The notes below the pieces were generated by a model, which worked only from the letters and a program-made list of their open reading frames with translations, was not told where the DNA came from and made no database searches. The position numbers were made by a program, and so were the translations under genes. Below, piece after piece: positions 43,946 to 55,781 of a stretch of 64,000 nucleotides of DNA. Within the stretch, counting starts at the first letter, position 1. Every line of letters begins with the position of its first letter. The DNA lies in assembly GCA_029990175.1 (NCBI GenBank), contig JARKIP010000048.1, positions 25,692,001-25,756,000 on the forward strand. Direction: 5' to 3'. The stretch is from Petunia secreta (Eukaryota > Streptophyta > Magnoliopsida > Solanales > Solanaceae).

Positions 43946-45460
43946 ATGGCTGCAAGAGGTACACTTCAATTCGAGATTGTTTCTGGAGCTCCTCACTTGA
44001 TCAGACTCTGGTGGGAAGAAGGTTCATGTTCAAAAGGTGTTGGGAGAGCGGGTGGCTCTCAAGGCCTACATGCCATGCCTGGTTTAGTCGAGGCCGCTAG
44101 ACATTCTGGGACTATAAAAGGGCGGTATTTCACTTCAATGGCTTGGAGTTGGCACCGATGTTGGAAGAATTTGGAGGACTAGCAGGATTGGAGCTTGGAC
44201 CCGAGACTATGATTTATCCCCGAGACGTGGACCCTAAGGAGTTCATTGAACTGTTGGGCGCTCCTTATGATCCATATGTCGAGGGAGTGCATAATGGAAA
44301 AGTCACTTTGGAGTACATGCATTCTAGATTTGGAGATCCAACTCTTAGGCATGATTGGACTGTGGTGTGGGAAATTCAAGATTGGGAGTGGACTGAGTCA
44401 AATGCTTTCATCATTGCTTTTCTGGGGAGCATGTTTTTTTCGAGAAAGAAGGAAAGATCAACATAAGGCTGGGAAGAGTGGTAGAAAATTACGCAAAGGC
44501 GCTCAGAAGCGTCAAGTGAGTTTGTTTCCAATGATTTTGGGGGAAGTTTATAGGACTCTAACAAAATGTAGAAGAGGAGGAGACTTCTTCGAAGGGTGCA
44601 ATTTTGTTGCAAATATGGTTGATAGAACATTTGCGCAGTGTCCCTATCAGCCCAATAGCACCAAGACCGTCAAGGGAAGGAGGCATTCGTTCACATAGCA
44701 CCCGCATGGCTGGAACAACAGTGTGGGTGGACCCTGCGAACATGCAAGGGTGGTACACCAAGCTTGAAGAGTTACAAGAGGTGCAATGGGTAATTGAAAA
44801 CTGTGCTGGTTTCATCGTTTCCATACAAGGTCAAGACATCACTTTCTTGACATTGATTGGATTCTAAGGAACTCACCACTATGTTCCTCTAAGAATCCTC
44901 CGGCAAGTAGGAATGACACAACAAACTCTGCAGTTGACGGAAGGGAGAAGCTTCAACGTTGACATGAAGGACATTGAGCATCCGATGGTTGGTACTATAT
45001 TGACAATGTGGGAAAGAAGGATTACTATGCAATTTTTTTCGTGGCCGAGAAAGTAGGGTGAACCCTGTTGCTACTCTAGCTTATCCACAGTGGCTCCGTG
45101 AAGATATGGAAAGATTCTGATCAAAGACCACGCTGAAAAGAAAAGCCAAAGTTCCAAGTGTCACTGAAAAATACAAAAAGCTGCGACATGAGTTCGACCA
45201 AAGTAAGAAAGAACTAAGGGTAACACAAGAGAGGGAGATGAGGAGGCAATACAAGGATAAGATTAAAGGGGATGAACTTAAGTATTGGACAGGCAAAGTC
45301 ATGGCGGCGAGGCAAGCTGCTGGGAATCTACAAGATTTGCTCAAAGGATGGGGAGATTATTTTAAGTCAGTACCATTAGAAGAAAAGGAAACAATAGGAG
45401 TAGAAAGCTATGAATTCTTCACAAAGGCTCGGGTGATATGCAAGCTGGGAAGGATCTGAT
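43946..45460 (+). pseudogene. Ogre-like ORF1, second diverged copy plus coiled coil
   Basis: It starts MAARGTLQFEIVSGAPHLI. Over several frames it has LELAPMLEEFGGLAGLELG, LEYMHSRFGDP, AFIIAFLGSMFF, FPMILGEVYRTLTKCRRGG, DFFEGCNF, LQIWLIEHL and WVIENCAGFIVSI. The order is the same as in the first copy (ELxPLLEE-GGF, Y-RFG, F-I-FLG, PMIxAD-YRAL, F-GCN-LLQ-W--EHL), but the sequence is strongly diverged. It ends in a Lys/Glu-rich coiled coil (KLRHEFDQSKKELRVTQE) and LGRI. It has at least three frameshifts. Confidence 0.65.
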
Positions 45461-45910
45461 GGAGATATTCGTCGCCCCTCGACCCATAAGCCTAGTCCAC
45501 AAACCTAAGGAAGAAGTTGAAGGAAAGAAACAGAAAGAAGATGTTGGAGCTGACCCTTGATTCAAAACCTCTTTGCTTGGCACATAGTCTGGTCGTCTTA
45601 AGTCGAGTCGACTTTCCTTTTTTCCTTTTTCCATTTTAGTCGAGTCATCGTCTCAAATTAGTGATTGTAATAAAGCCAAGCAAATCAAATAAAATTTCAT
45701 TATTTTTGGGTTTTAAGACTTGTGTTGATAATGTTTTTGCAAACGAAACGACATGTTTGGTGCAAACATTACTTCGAATCTTCGATAGACCTACCTCTGG
45801 CAAAAAAGAGGTCCCCCTGCATAATAGGACGCGAATTTATTAATACTAACGTATACTCACATTCTTTTCTTTGTTTTTGCTGTGAAGTCCCAAGTCCCTG
45901 AAGGTTTGCT
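45461..45910 (+). other. Spacer containing the gag-pol deletion junction
   Basis: The sequence passes from the end of ORF1 copy 2 through AT-rich spacer directly to the integrase C-terminus. Several kilobases of gag-pol expected in an Ogre element are missing here. Confidence 0.55.
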
Positions 45911-46216
45911 TTGTGCATGGCCCTCATCGATGGCAAGAGACTGAATGCAATGTGTCATGGGCAATTATATCAGAGGAGAATGGCTAAAGAATTTAACAAG
46001 AAATTTCGAGAGAGATCCTTCGAAGCTAGACAATTAGTGTTGAAGAAGATATTCCCAAATCAAGAGGAAGCAAAGGAAAAATTTGCACCGAATTGGCAAG
46101 GACCGTATATGGTTCGCCGAGTTCTGAATGGAGGAGCACTTATACTAGCAGAAATGGATAGAGAAGTTTGGCTGAAACCAATCAACTCGGACACCGTCAA
46201 AAGATACTATGTATAA
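45911..46216 (+). pseudogene. Integrase C-terminal fragment (Tat type)
   Basis: The 101-codon frame has ALIDGKRLNAMCHGQLYQRR, FEARQLVLKKIFPNQEEAKE, KFAPNWQGPYMVRRVLNGGA and LKPINSDTVKRYYV. This is the C-terminal DNA-binding end of Tat integrases. The catalytic DDE core is absent. The ATG at its start is not a real start. Confidence 0.85.
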
Positions 46217-46791
46217 GAGCCTACATTAGTTAGTGGTTTCGTTATTTTGCAATACATCATGTAATCTGGAACTATGTTACAATCTGATTCCCCAAGTGGG
46301 ATACGTAGGCAACCTACCCAAGGTTCGGTCGCGTAGATACAAAAATTTCATTTTCCTATAAAGCAGACACTGTGACAGAAATTTTGAGGAACTCTCAAAA
46401 ATTCCTAAAGGACAAACATAGTTGACATTGGGGCAGAAATTTTTGAGGTCGCCCTCAAAATTCATTTAATGAAATTTGGAGCAGCATAAGGAGCAGTAAC
46501 CATGATTTTACACAACGCGGCTCGTGACTTAATGGGGATAAAAAATTTTGTTTCATTTTTTCTTCTCATAAAAGTTTTTCCAAAAATACTTGCACTATTT
46601 ACCATATCCCTATCAGCTTGGCCAAGGTCCCGGCATTCGTGGGAAGCAGGCACAAAGAAAGCCAAGGATGCACAAACCAAACTACCCCGCACAACTCACC
46701 AATCTTTCTGTGAATGCAGGCATGAAGGTATGCAACCCGGCAACACATGACAAACATGTTTCGAAAAAAGGTTATCCAATTCCCCTTACTA
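46217..46791 (+). other. Ogre-like post-pol region
   Basis: Non-coding. It includes CCAAGTGGGATACGTAGGCA and GGTTCGGTCGCG, text usually found just after Tat integrase. Confidence 0.5.
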
Positions 46792-47430
46792 CATTTAAAT
46801 TAGCATAGGGTACACAGCCCGATGCGTCAACTGAGGCCACACAGCCCAATGTCGATTATGTCATTTTAAATTAGCTGAGGGTACATAGCCCGATGCGTCG
46901 ACTGAGGGTACACAACCCGATGTCGATTATGTCATTTTAAATTAGCTGAGGGTACATAGCCTGATGCGTCGACTGAGGATACACAGCTCGATGTCGATTA
47001 TGTCATTTTAAATTAGCTGAGGGTACATAGCCTGATGCGTCGACTGAGGGTACGCAGCTCGATGTCGATTATGTCATTTTAAATTAGCTGAGGGTACACA
47101 GCCCGATACGTCGACTGAGGGTACACAGCCCAATGTCGACTATGTCATTTTAAATTAGCTGAGGGTACACAGCCCGATACGTCGACTGAGGGTACACAGC
47201 CCGATGTCGATAATGTCATTTTAAATTAGCTAAGGGTACACAACCCGATGCGTCGACTGAGAGTACACAACCCGATGTCGATTATGTCATTTTAAATTAG
47301 CTGAGGGTACACAGCTCGATGCGTCGACTGAGGGTACACATCCCGATGTCGATTCTGTCATTTTATTTCTTGCGGAGGGTACACAACCCAATACACCGAC
47401 TGAGGGTATACAGCCCGATGTCAAATTTAA
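46792..47430 (+). repeat. 71-bp tandem repeat array, about eight units
   Basis: The anchor GTCATTTTAAATTAGCTGAG (or its clear variant) occurs at 46860, 46931, 47002, 47073, 47144, 47215, 47286 and 47357, exactly 71 bases apart each time. Each unit holds two half-units that begin GAGGGTACACAGCCCGAT, one followed by GCGTCGACT and one by GTCGATTATGTC, so the array is dimeric. The ends decay into single half-units. Tandem arrays at this place are typical of Tat/Ogre elements. Confidence 0.92.
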
Positions 47431-47711
47431 CACTGACACAGCAAAGGATACACAGTCAGACATAACAGACACATCTGCATATGGTAAAGAATCCTGGAAA
47501 CACAGTCCAGCCCAACCGGAAGGTACGTTTTACATTTGTTTATACACACACTATTTTGCAAGGCTCACCTTTATTGCGGGATGTACGATCTGGCAGCGCG
47601 AACATTACGATCCAACGCCTCGTCAATTCCCGCGAGCCATAAGCACTTCTGTAGAGTCGCGACAAAATTAGTCGTTCTGTCAACGTCTTTGCCTGAAAAC
47701 TCTTTCATCAT

Positions 47712-47735
47712 CCCCAGGAAAAGATGGGCAGCTGT
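47712..47735 (+). promoter_or_regulatory. Ogre-like PPT region
   Basis: Purine-rich AGGAAAAGATGGGCAG lies just before the 3' LTR. The sequence from 47431 to 47711 is otherwise non-coding. Confidence 0.6.
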
Positions 47736-50700
47736 TGACACCTAATTTTGCCCCTCCTGTTTCGATAACCTTTTATTCGGACAAAATTGCACTGATAGCC
47801 ACGCAATTACCTTACACACATTCCTATCCTAAGTCACTACCTCATGTACACACATCAATTAGGCTATTTTTCAAAACACCGGCAGAAGCTACGGCTATTT
47901 ACAAGATTTGCACGTTTAATTACAATTTTTGTAATTACTCCTATTTTGGAAAATTTCACAAATTATTTTAAAATTCAAAATAATAGTCTCCATTAACCCT
48001 TTGGCCCTTAAAATTAATTTTCTTATTTTTCTATGATTTTATGTGCATTTTTATATAATTTTCTAGATATTTTATAGGCATTTATACACAATATATACAA
48101 TTCTATACATATACATATATACACCTCAGCATAAGCACACACCACACCCCACTTATACATGTCAGCGCCATGTCACGTAGACGTGGCTTAATCTCGGCCG
48201 TCCAAGCGTTCCATCCAACGACCACGACCCCTATTTCCATTTTTAACTACACCCGACCCCCCAAAACCCTAAAGGACCCCTCATTTCCCTCTGGTCTCAG
48301 CCGACTCGCACTCTCTCTCTCCCTCTCGTGAAGAGCTCACTGTTCACGTCATTTTTCGGTCGATTTGACCGGCGAAATTTGGAGAAAATGGTATCATTGT
48401 GTTCCTTTTGTCATCCGCTGCAAAACCCCTATACTTTTATTGCCGTTTGGATGAGGGTCAAAATCGACTCCTCGTCGATGGGAGATTCCATCACCGCAAA
48501 ATATCCCGGTCATGATTAAACAGAGCTTGTGGCATCATCGATGCTAAAGGAGGAGGAGACCCTCTCACACAAACACGTTTAAAATGGGTCGAGATTAACC
48601 CGACTCCGATGTCGAAATAGGTAACCCTGATCCCAATTTTTCCCAATTTGCTATGTGCTATATCGTTGCCTACAATCTGCCTAGCCCTATAAATGTTTGC
48701 ATGTGTTTGTTTATGTCCATAATACCACTGATAATGATAAGTCGTGTTTAAGGCAGGCCTCGACCATGTTCAAAGTTGTTTTATCATTATGTTTGGCCTC
48801 CTACTTAGTTTCTGCAATTGACTTGATAAGTTTTCATTAGTTAAATATGCATTAGCATGCTTAGCCGATTATTTGTTACTAAGGAATTGACTAGCATGAA
48901 GTTTATGTGGTCACTGTTTCTTATTTCCACTCACTGTCAAATTGAACAATGTCTTAAAACCTTTTAATGCTCGAAATTGATACATTCATAGTTTGCACCC
49001 TATGTTATCTCTGTTAATTTTGATCTGGGGAATCTATGGCAATCAGAGGTTGGGTTATGATCACTCCATGTACCTTACAATGCACCTAGTCACTCATTCA
49101 GTTAAGATACCCAATCCTCATGTATGTATGACTTACTTGTAATGGAACTTGAGTGGTAAATTGACTATGGAATATCCAATTGTTCAAATTTGAGATCTGT
49201 GATTGGATTTTAATTGACACTCGAATGGAAAACTACTTTGGTAATTAGCAGGGTATTGAATTTAGGTTTGATTGAAATATGTTAAGATAATTAAGGGATT
49301 TTGGATCCTAAATCGAGATGGGGTACTAATTTTTTAACCTAGACCCTATTACAAGAAAAAAATAGGAATATATTAACCCCAGAATTTGTTTTTATGTGAT
49401 TTACCTTAAGTTTAGGACTTCTGATCTGATTATATTTGGAAAATATGTCTAAGGAGCCCTTGTTAATTCTGGAGGCAATATTTTCTTGCCATGCCGGGCT
49501 TTTACCCCTTTTAATTCGAATTCTACTCCCCACCCCGATATAAAAACTGATCCTCTTATTCACTAAGGACATAGTATTCTGATATTCGAACACTGCATAT
49601 CAAAACACTATTAAAAACTCTCTTTCTCACTCTCAATTCTCTGGAAAAAGGTCCTGCCTTCTATGCTTTTCTTGCATTAATTTTATAAGAGCATCAAGCA
49701 CTGCCTGAACTTGTTCTATTTTCTAGTTACTGTCCTCAACAAGATATAAAAAATTCTATACTTGTCCCCTGACTGCAATATGCCTATATACATGATCTGC
49801 TCGATGGTTTATGTTTGTGTATGACCTGTTTGGGAGGATGTGTACCCTCCCCTGCTAACCCTTTTCTTGCAGCCTATGAGGATGGCCATAGGGGCTATAC
49901 CAAATTTCAAATTTCAGGTTTCTAAGTGCCCTATAAGGGCATCCCCAATTATGGATAATCACTGCCTAGGCAGGCTTATTTCTGAGTGCATTCAGGGCAA
50001 TTTTTCCTGTTTCTTCTCGGTTCCTTTACCTTCCCCTTTATGTGTATTCATTAGGAGTGCCCTACCTGTACTTTATTTGTTCTAAGACAGATCACATAGC
50101 CAAAAACTATGTGTTTGGCCACGCAAGGGCCCTTTCTAAACTCTTACACCACTATGTATTTGCATCCCTCATTCTTAAATTGGATTGTTAATGTTTAAGC
50201 CACTGCATAACCATTTCTGGATAAGACCATACCTTGATTTTAAAGTCTAGATTCTGATTTCATTTACTTAAACCCAAAAGTCTTGCGAACATGGTTATTT
50301 TTTGCACTTAGTCGACTGAATCAAAATTTAAAATAGTTTGCTTAGGTCTGAATCGTTGAAGCATGTGATTTTTACAAACAGGGGCTTATTGCATGATAAC
50401 TGCTTAAATCTGAATCGCTTGTGTGAAAACCAGGACCGCCCCTTTGCGTAGTTAAGCTGGGCTAAAAATCTTTTTAAAATCTGACCCTTTTCATTTTTAA
50501 ACCAATTCTTAACAAGCTTTAGGCTTCCATACACTAATCTAATAGTGTATACGAGTGTATAAGTCTTGGGGTCACATGTACAAACTATTATACGTATTTT
50601 TTAAAGTATATTACCACTTAGTCATGTATTTGCATGCTTATACACTTATATTTACGTGTGATAGCCCCTATTTGCATTTGTGTGCTTCCGTGTACTATTT

Positions 50701-51422
50701 TTCAAAATTAGCCTATACACATATCTTTCAAAACTGACCCCAAAAGAAAATAGTCATTAAGGTTAGGGCTCGACAATTAATAACGAGTCACACCGACCCT
50801 AAATGGCTATTATTTGATTTCGAAAATAACCCTCTATTTGGTTTTTGACAAATTCTGAAATCGTTTGTTAAAACTGTCTATTTGTGTAAATGTGACTTAG
50901 ACGCTGAAATTTCATAAATAAGCTGTCTTTTGTCACTCTTTGCAGATTTGACCATGTTTAGATTAGGCACTTATACAAGAGGCCATAAACGCGATTAGGC
51001 GTGGAATATAGATCGTGCGGGTAAAACATAAAGCCCAATTATGTGTATGTTATCTAGATTTATATGATTGAACTTAGTCCTATAAGTTGATTGTAAAATT
51101 GACCCTTTAAGTTAGTAATACATATGATAATATTTATAACTTTGCGAAGACATCCCAAAATATAGACTCGGGCAGGAACCACTTTTTGTGGGACTTGGGG
51201 AAGTGCCTAACACCTTCTTCCCCAAATCACTTGGACTTCTTATCCACTGAATCTCTGAAAACTAGATTGGTTTGACAAAAGACGTGACCTTAGATGCTTA
51301 GGTGACCTAATACGCCTTAGAAATCTATATTAGGTGGCCACTCCAATTCTTAACTCAAACGAGCTACCCAATCAAATCTGAAACCTTACTCGCTCCAAGT
51401 TGAGTTTAAAATCGGGTATGAC
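47736..51422 (+). repeat. Ogre-like 3' LTR
   Basis: The partner of 38061-41519, from TGACACCTAATTTTG to GGGTATGAC. It carries 249 extra bases (49047-49295). The open frames inside it have copies in the other LTR and are not genes. Confidence 0.9.
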
Positions 51423-51423
51423 A

Positions 51424-51553
51424 GTACCAATTTTGTACTAAAAAGCTGGGACTAGCAATCCCACATTGGAGGTATAATTAACAATTTCGAGGTTAATAAT
51501 CCCGAGATTGTTAATCCCGGGATAACTCCTTTGCTACCAAATGACCCCCAAGG
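51424..51553. mobile_element. Harbinger-like MITE remnant
   Basis: The text AATAATCCCGAGATTGTTAA, then CCCGGGATAACTCC, then CTACCAAATGACCCCC resembles the right end of the element at 28540-29192. No left end was identified. Confidence 0.4.
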
Positions 51554-51596
51554 GTTTATCTTAGCCATATTGGTTTAAACATATTCCCTTTCTATC

Positions 51597-52631
51597 CATC
51601 GTGTGCCCATATTGTGAAGAAACTACAGAACATATCTTCGTATGATGCTCCTTAATTATTGAGGTATGAGGAACTCTCTTCCCTATCACACTCCACAACC
51701 AAAATTCCTCAACACACTTTCTTGATTAAATCAGAGAACACCCTAGCCAACTATCTCTAACCTTTACTCTTGGGAAGATTTTTATCCTCAACTGCTCTGG
51801 CACATTTAGCTTAATAGAAACAATAACCATCACAACAATTGTGCTAGTAAGCCTTCCGTCAAAAGTGTGCACCTCAAGACTATTGAATTTGTCTCTTTGG
51901 CCATGCCCATTATCCTAAAACTACTACTATTAATATCACTATTAGTTGGCACCCCCCCGAAGTCTAAAACTTATAAACTAAATGTTAATGGAGCTTCTGA
52001 TATTATTAAGGGTGGTATTGGTGGTGTTATTAGAAACTCTAATGGTCACAGGATTACAGGATTTTGTAAACACATCCTAAATGTAGATCACAGATACACT
52101 GAACTCCTAGCTCTTTGGCATAGCTTGAGCATGGCTCACAGAAATCATCTTTATCTTCTTGAAGTAGAAATAGACTCAACATGAGCTATTGATAATCTAA
52201 AATACTCTAACTCTCCATACTCTCCTATCATAAATGATTGTAGGTGGTTGGTGGAATGAATGATGGAGGTAGAAATTAGACACTGATTAAAAAAAGTGAA
52301 TAGAGTGGCTGACAAGTTTGCTAAGGATGAGTTAAAAGCAATGGGAAGGAAGTATCTTTTACTTATATCAAGGCCACTTACTTGTTCTTTATCTAGTTTT
52401 ACTACAGATCTAGAGGGTGCTACTCACCCTAGAACTGCTAATTTTGGCTGTAATATTTTAGCCAAGTATAGCAACTACCAAGCTCGTTGGAGCTCCATAT
52501 GTCCAAAAACCTATCTTAGTACTAATATAATCATCTTTTGGAATAAAAAAATTATTTTCTTCTTTGATTCTCTTGCATCATTTCACATTGTGTATATAGG
52601 TTTTTGTAGAGATGTAGAAGTGTATAGTTGA
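51597..52631 (+). pseudogene. L1-like LINE ORF2 C-terminus, old
   Basis: In broken frames the sequence has CPYCEETTEHIFV (zf-RVT), then an RNase H-like domain, KLNVNGASDIIKGGIGGVIR, YTELLALWHSL, VEIDST and NRVADKFAKDEL. The first acidic residue (usually LNVDGA) is Asn here. Stops lie between the motifs. No TSD or A tail was recognised. It is the same domain order as the insertion at 25996-27054, but older. Confidence 0.65.
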
Positions 52632-52667
52632 TTTCCAGGCTACAGATGCAATGTATAAATTATTTAA

Positions 52668-52905
52668 TGTCAGCTGATTTAGAGTTAGCTGAGTTAAGTA
52701 GTAGTAGGTCAGTGTGGTTGCTAACTGTAAGTTAGGATATTTTTGGTTAGTTAGTCCAGCCGGACATTTGTATAAAGCGCAAGGAATAAGCTTAGTGAAG
52801 TAACAGTTTTCGTTTTCTCTAATTCCAACTTTCTCTCCCTACTTCTCTCGAAGTTGAATTCTCTCTTCTTAGCTAAGAACATTGTGTTCAATTGAAAATT
52901 CTTCA
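52668..52905 (+). repeat. Copia C 5' LTR
   Basis: The right end (ATTCTTCA) is fixed by the PBS. The left end (TGTCAGCTGATTTAG) is a guess from the TG rule, because the 3' LTR is not in the window. A TATAAAG box lies at 52771-52777. Confidence 0.6.
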
Positions 52906-52917
52906 TGGTATCAGAGG
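52906..52917 (+). promoter_or_regulatory. Copia C primer-binding site
   Basis: TGGTATCAGAGG directly follows the LTR and complements initiator Met tRNA except for the last base of the usual GAGC. Confidence 0.85.
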
Positions 52918-52995
52918 TCATGGCCATCGTTATAGTCTAATTTGCCAGAGAGTCACCGGCGAAGAAAATAGTGGTAGAAATTTAAACTGTTGACA

Positions 52996-53223
52996 ATGGC
53001 GGATGTCACCATAAAATACGCTGAAAATCAGATTGGAACACTTGAAGAGCTTGATCATAAATCATCCTTTGTACCTCTATGTATCAGATACATCAGGAAT
53101 AGTGTTAATTGCTCGTCAGTTGACCAGATCAGAAAATTACTCTGTTTGGAGCCGTGCTATGAGAATTGTGATCCTAGGAAGGAATAAGCTAGGGTTTATA
53201 CACGGTTCATTCAAAAAAGAGAA
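52996..53223 (+). pseudogene. Copia C gag, part 1
   Basis: It starts MADVTIKYAENQIGTLEELD. After a one-base shift near 53048 it continues LYLYVSDTSGIVLIARQL, NYSVWSRAMRIVILGRNK and LGFIHGSFKKE, the start of a UBN2-type gag. It ends at the insertion of element D. Confidence 0.85.
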
Positions 53224-53865
53224 TGACAAGACCAAGAATCCGGTTAGGCCGTGCGGGCACCCGACATCCTCCCCTAGACCCGTCGGGCGAACCCTTACCA
53301 ATTAAATATGGAAAATAAATATAACAATTTATAAATAAGGACAAGACTTAAAATAAAAACACATACATACTGATACCTCTAAGCTGTACAAAAGAAATTA
53401 CAGCTGACTACCCAACACACTAGGTTTAGGGCTATCCAGACCAGACATCTAAGAGTACAAAAGAAGACAGATACCTGCAACTGAAGTGATAACCGATAAA
53501 CTGGTGGCCATCCGGAATAAAAGCTGGCTCACCCTGACAGCTGAAGTCGTCTTCGCTCCTGAACAACGTGGCGAACTCAATCCTGGAGCGAACCTGCCGA
53601 AACGAAATAGATAGAAAAAAAAATAAACAACAAACAAGGGTGAGTCAAAATGACTCAATAAGTGGGGCAGACTAGCCACCTCAAAGAATAGGATAGCTAG
53701 CCAGGGAGAAGAAAAACAGATAAACTAAATCCATCTTATTTGAACTATTAACAGGCAAAGCCAAATAATAACTGAAAAAACGTATGAAATCATAAACAGC
53801 CAGGGACATAAGGTAGACAGAACATATAAATATCATGAACATGTCGACAATCAGAAATACATCCT

Positions 53866-54028
53866 GTTGCGGCGTGCAACCCGATCCATATATTCATACT
53901 GTTGCGGCGTGCAACCCGATTCGTATATTTATACTGTTGTGGCGTGCAACCCGATCCGTATATTTATACTGTTGCGGCGTGCAACCCGATCTGATCCATG
54001 TATTTATATTGTCGCGATGTGCAACCCG
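53866..54028. repeat. Array of short palindrome units in the D LTR
   Basis: GTTGCGGCGTGCAACCCGAT recurs at 53866, 53901, 53936, 53971 and (as GTCGCGATGTGCAAC) 54011. Each core is a small inverted repeat GTTGC...GCAAC. The same array is at 59588-59750 in the other LTR. Confidence 0.85.
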
Positions 54029-54180
54029 GGATACGAGCCAAAAATATATAGGCAAACTGAGATACGGTATACATACGGCATATATAAAACACAACACGAT
54101 AGTCACACAATAGTCAGCACGCAGTGCAATGAAATGGGATGAATGCAGTATGATGCAATGGTGTCACATGTGCCAAATAG

Positions 54181-54408
54181 ATGGAGCGGAATCCTCCTGC
54201 TCCGGGGGCGGAATCCTCCTACCCTCAATATAATGCAATGGAGCGGAATCCTCCTGCTCCGAGGGCGGAATCCTCCTACCCTCAATATGATGCAATGGAG
54301 CGGAATCCTCCTGCTCCGAGGGCGGAATCCTCCTACCCTCAATATGATGCAATGGAGCGGAATCCTCCTGCTCCGAGGGCGGAATCCTCCTACCCTCAAT
54401 ATGATGCA
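54181..54408. repeat. 57-bp tandem repeat, four units
   Basis: ATGGAGCGGAATCCTCCTGC recurs at 54181, 54238, 54295 and 54352. The other LTR has only two units (59903 and 59960). Because 57 is a multiple of three, all six frames tend to stay open. This is not coding. Confidence 0.9.
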
Positions 54409-55768
54409 ATGTGCGTACGAATGCAGCATGATGCAATAATAACCCATCACCAGCGCGGGACTCTCATCGACAGCTGGAAAGTATATACCAACTCACAACC
54501 AAAGTACAATACTCAGATTCTCAATGCAATACCAATAACAGGACATAATATATAATGTAGAATATAAATCCAAAGCTAAGGCGTAATGAGTACGCCTATC
54601 GGCAGCTACACACGTAAGGAACACGTGGTAGAAAATCCACGAGGCGAGATGCCTCCAAAGAAATGGATATAAACACTTACCTTGTTACAAAGTTAGTACA
54701 TCCACTCAATAACCGCTTGTCCTTTGGTTTTATTGCCAAACGATCCCACTCTATTCAATAAGCAGAAAAATATATCAATTTAGGCTAAAGGCTTCATTCC
54801 TCACATCTTAGGGCAATCCAGGTAGGAACCTGATACCCTATTCGCTTACACAATACGCAGGCCAGGCCTATATATAGGGTTTAAGGTCACACAACCAAAC
54901 CCCAAATAAATTACATTTATATGTTGCCCATAACTCACTGAGTACGAATATATAAGTAATTCCATTATCGGGGTCCATTTGACCCTTTAAACTATCAATT
55001 TACGTCATTAGGACGATGTCTAATATCCCTATTTTTACCGTAAAAATATATTAAAATATATGTAATAAACTCAAATAATATATTAGAATCATTACCCGAA
55101 TATTTCAGGGTGAAAATTCTACTCTTTTCCGGCCCCTTTTCTCATTTTCTGGCATTTTTCCCTCACTGCGTTTTTTCATTTCGCTCTTCTTCTCCATCAT
55201 GTTTCTTTCTGTTTGATATGCTTAAGTAGCATATATGCCACCGCCATTCATGTTGACTTTTTGTCTTTTTTTTTTTTTTTTTTTTTCTTAACGAAAATTA
55301 AAACGGTGCCCTACGATATTCGAAATAATTCCAACTTTTGCATACAAGTTGTACAAAATATATGTAACATACTTGCGAAAGCGGATCTCCAATCAGACTC
55401 CCGAAACTCAAGATGCGAATTTAGATGAAAAGAAGCCAAATTATTTAACCTTCGGCATTTTAGCGGATACTAGCCGAACAACATCGAAATTCACTTTCGA
55501 ACGTTTACAAAAATCACAAATAATCATACGAACCTAACGGCGCTTTCGGATTTCGAATCGGAGCTCATTCGGCAAAACCGAGCTCGAAAATCTCTTTTTA
55601 ATATTTATTGCCAATAAAAACTGAAACCTTCTTCCGATGCCTACCAAACGAGGTCTGATTTAGCTCAAATTTTACAGACAAGTCCTAATGGACATTACGA
55701 ATATTTTAAAATTATCGACACGCCAATCGGAGTCCTAACTTCCGAAACGACTGACCGAGGTTGTTTCA

Positions 55769-55781
55769 TTCTCCTCCATTT
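55769..55781 (-). promoter_or_regulatory. Element D PPT
   Basis: The minus strand reads AAATGGAGGAGAA directly next to the 3' LTR. Confidence 0.8.

Larger units (their letters stand above)
38061..51422 (+). mobile_element. Ogre-like LTR retrotransposon, deletion derivative
   Basis: The element has very long LTRs (about 3459 and 3687 bp), a PBS TGGCGACTCTGCTGGGA, an extra ORF before where gag should be, and a Tat-type integrase end followed by a tandem-repeat array and PPT. This layout matches Ogre/Tat elements. Gag, protease, RT, RNase H and most of integrase are absent. A clear 5-bp TSD was not found, so one edge may be rearranged. The LTRs differ by several per cent. Confidence 0.85.
53224..55768 (-). 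repeat. Element D 3' LTR
   Basis: The left copy has five units of a 35-40-bp repeat (53866-54028) and four units of a 57-bp repeat (54181-54408). A T-run of about 20 lies near 55266. Confidence 0.88.

Noticed and set aside
46792..47430. CRISPR-like regular spacing in the 71-bp array (and the 35-bp array at 53866)
   Set aside because: The whole unit is repeated, including the 'spacers', and the sequence is plant retrotransposon DNA.
38061..51423. Attempted 5-bp target duplication for the Ogre-like element (GTGAT on the left, AGTAC or GTACC on the right)
   Set aside because: The flanks do not match under any reasonable LTR edge, so no TSD is claimed.
54103..54555. Overlapping open frames on both strands with repeated 19-residue units
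   Set aside because: The 57-bp tandem repeat is a multiple of three and lacks stops in most frames, so long frames arise by chance. The unit number differs between the two LTR copies.
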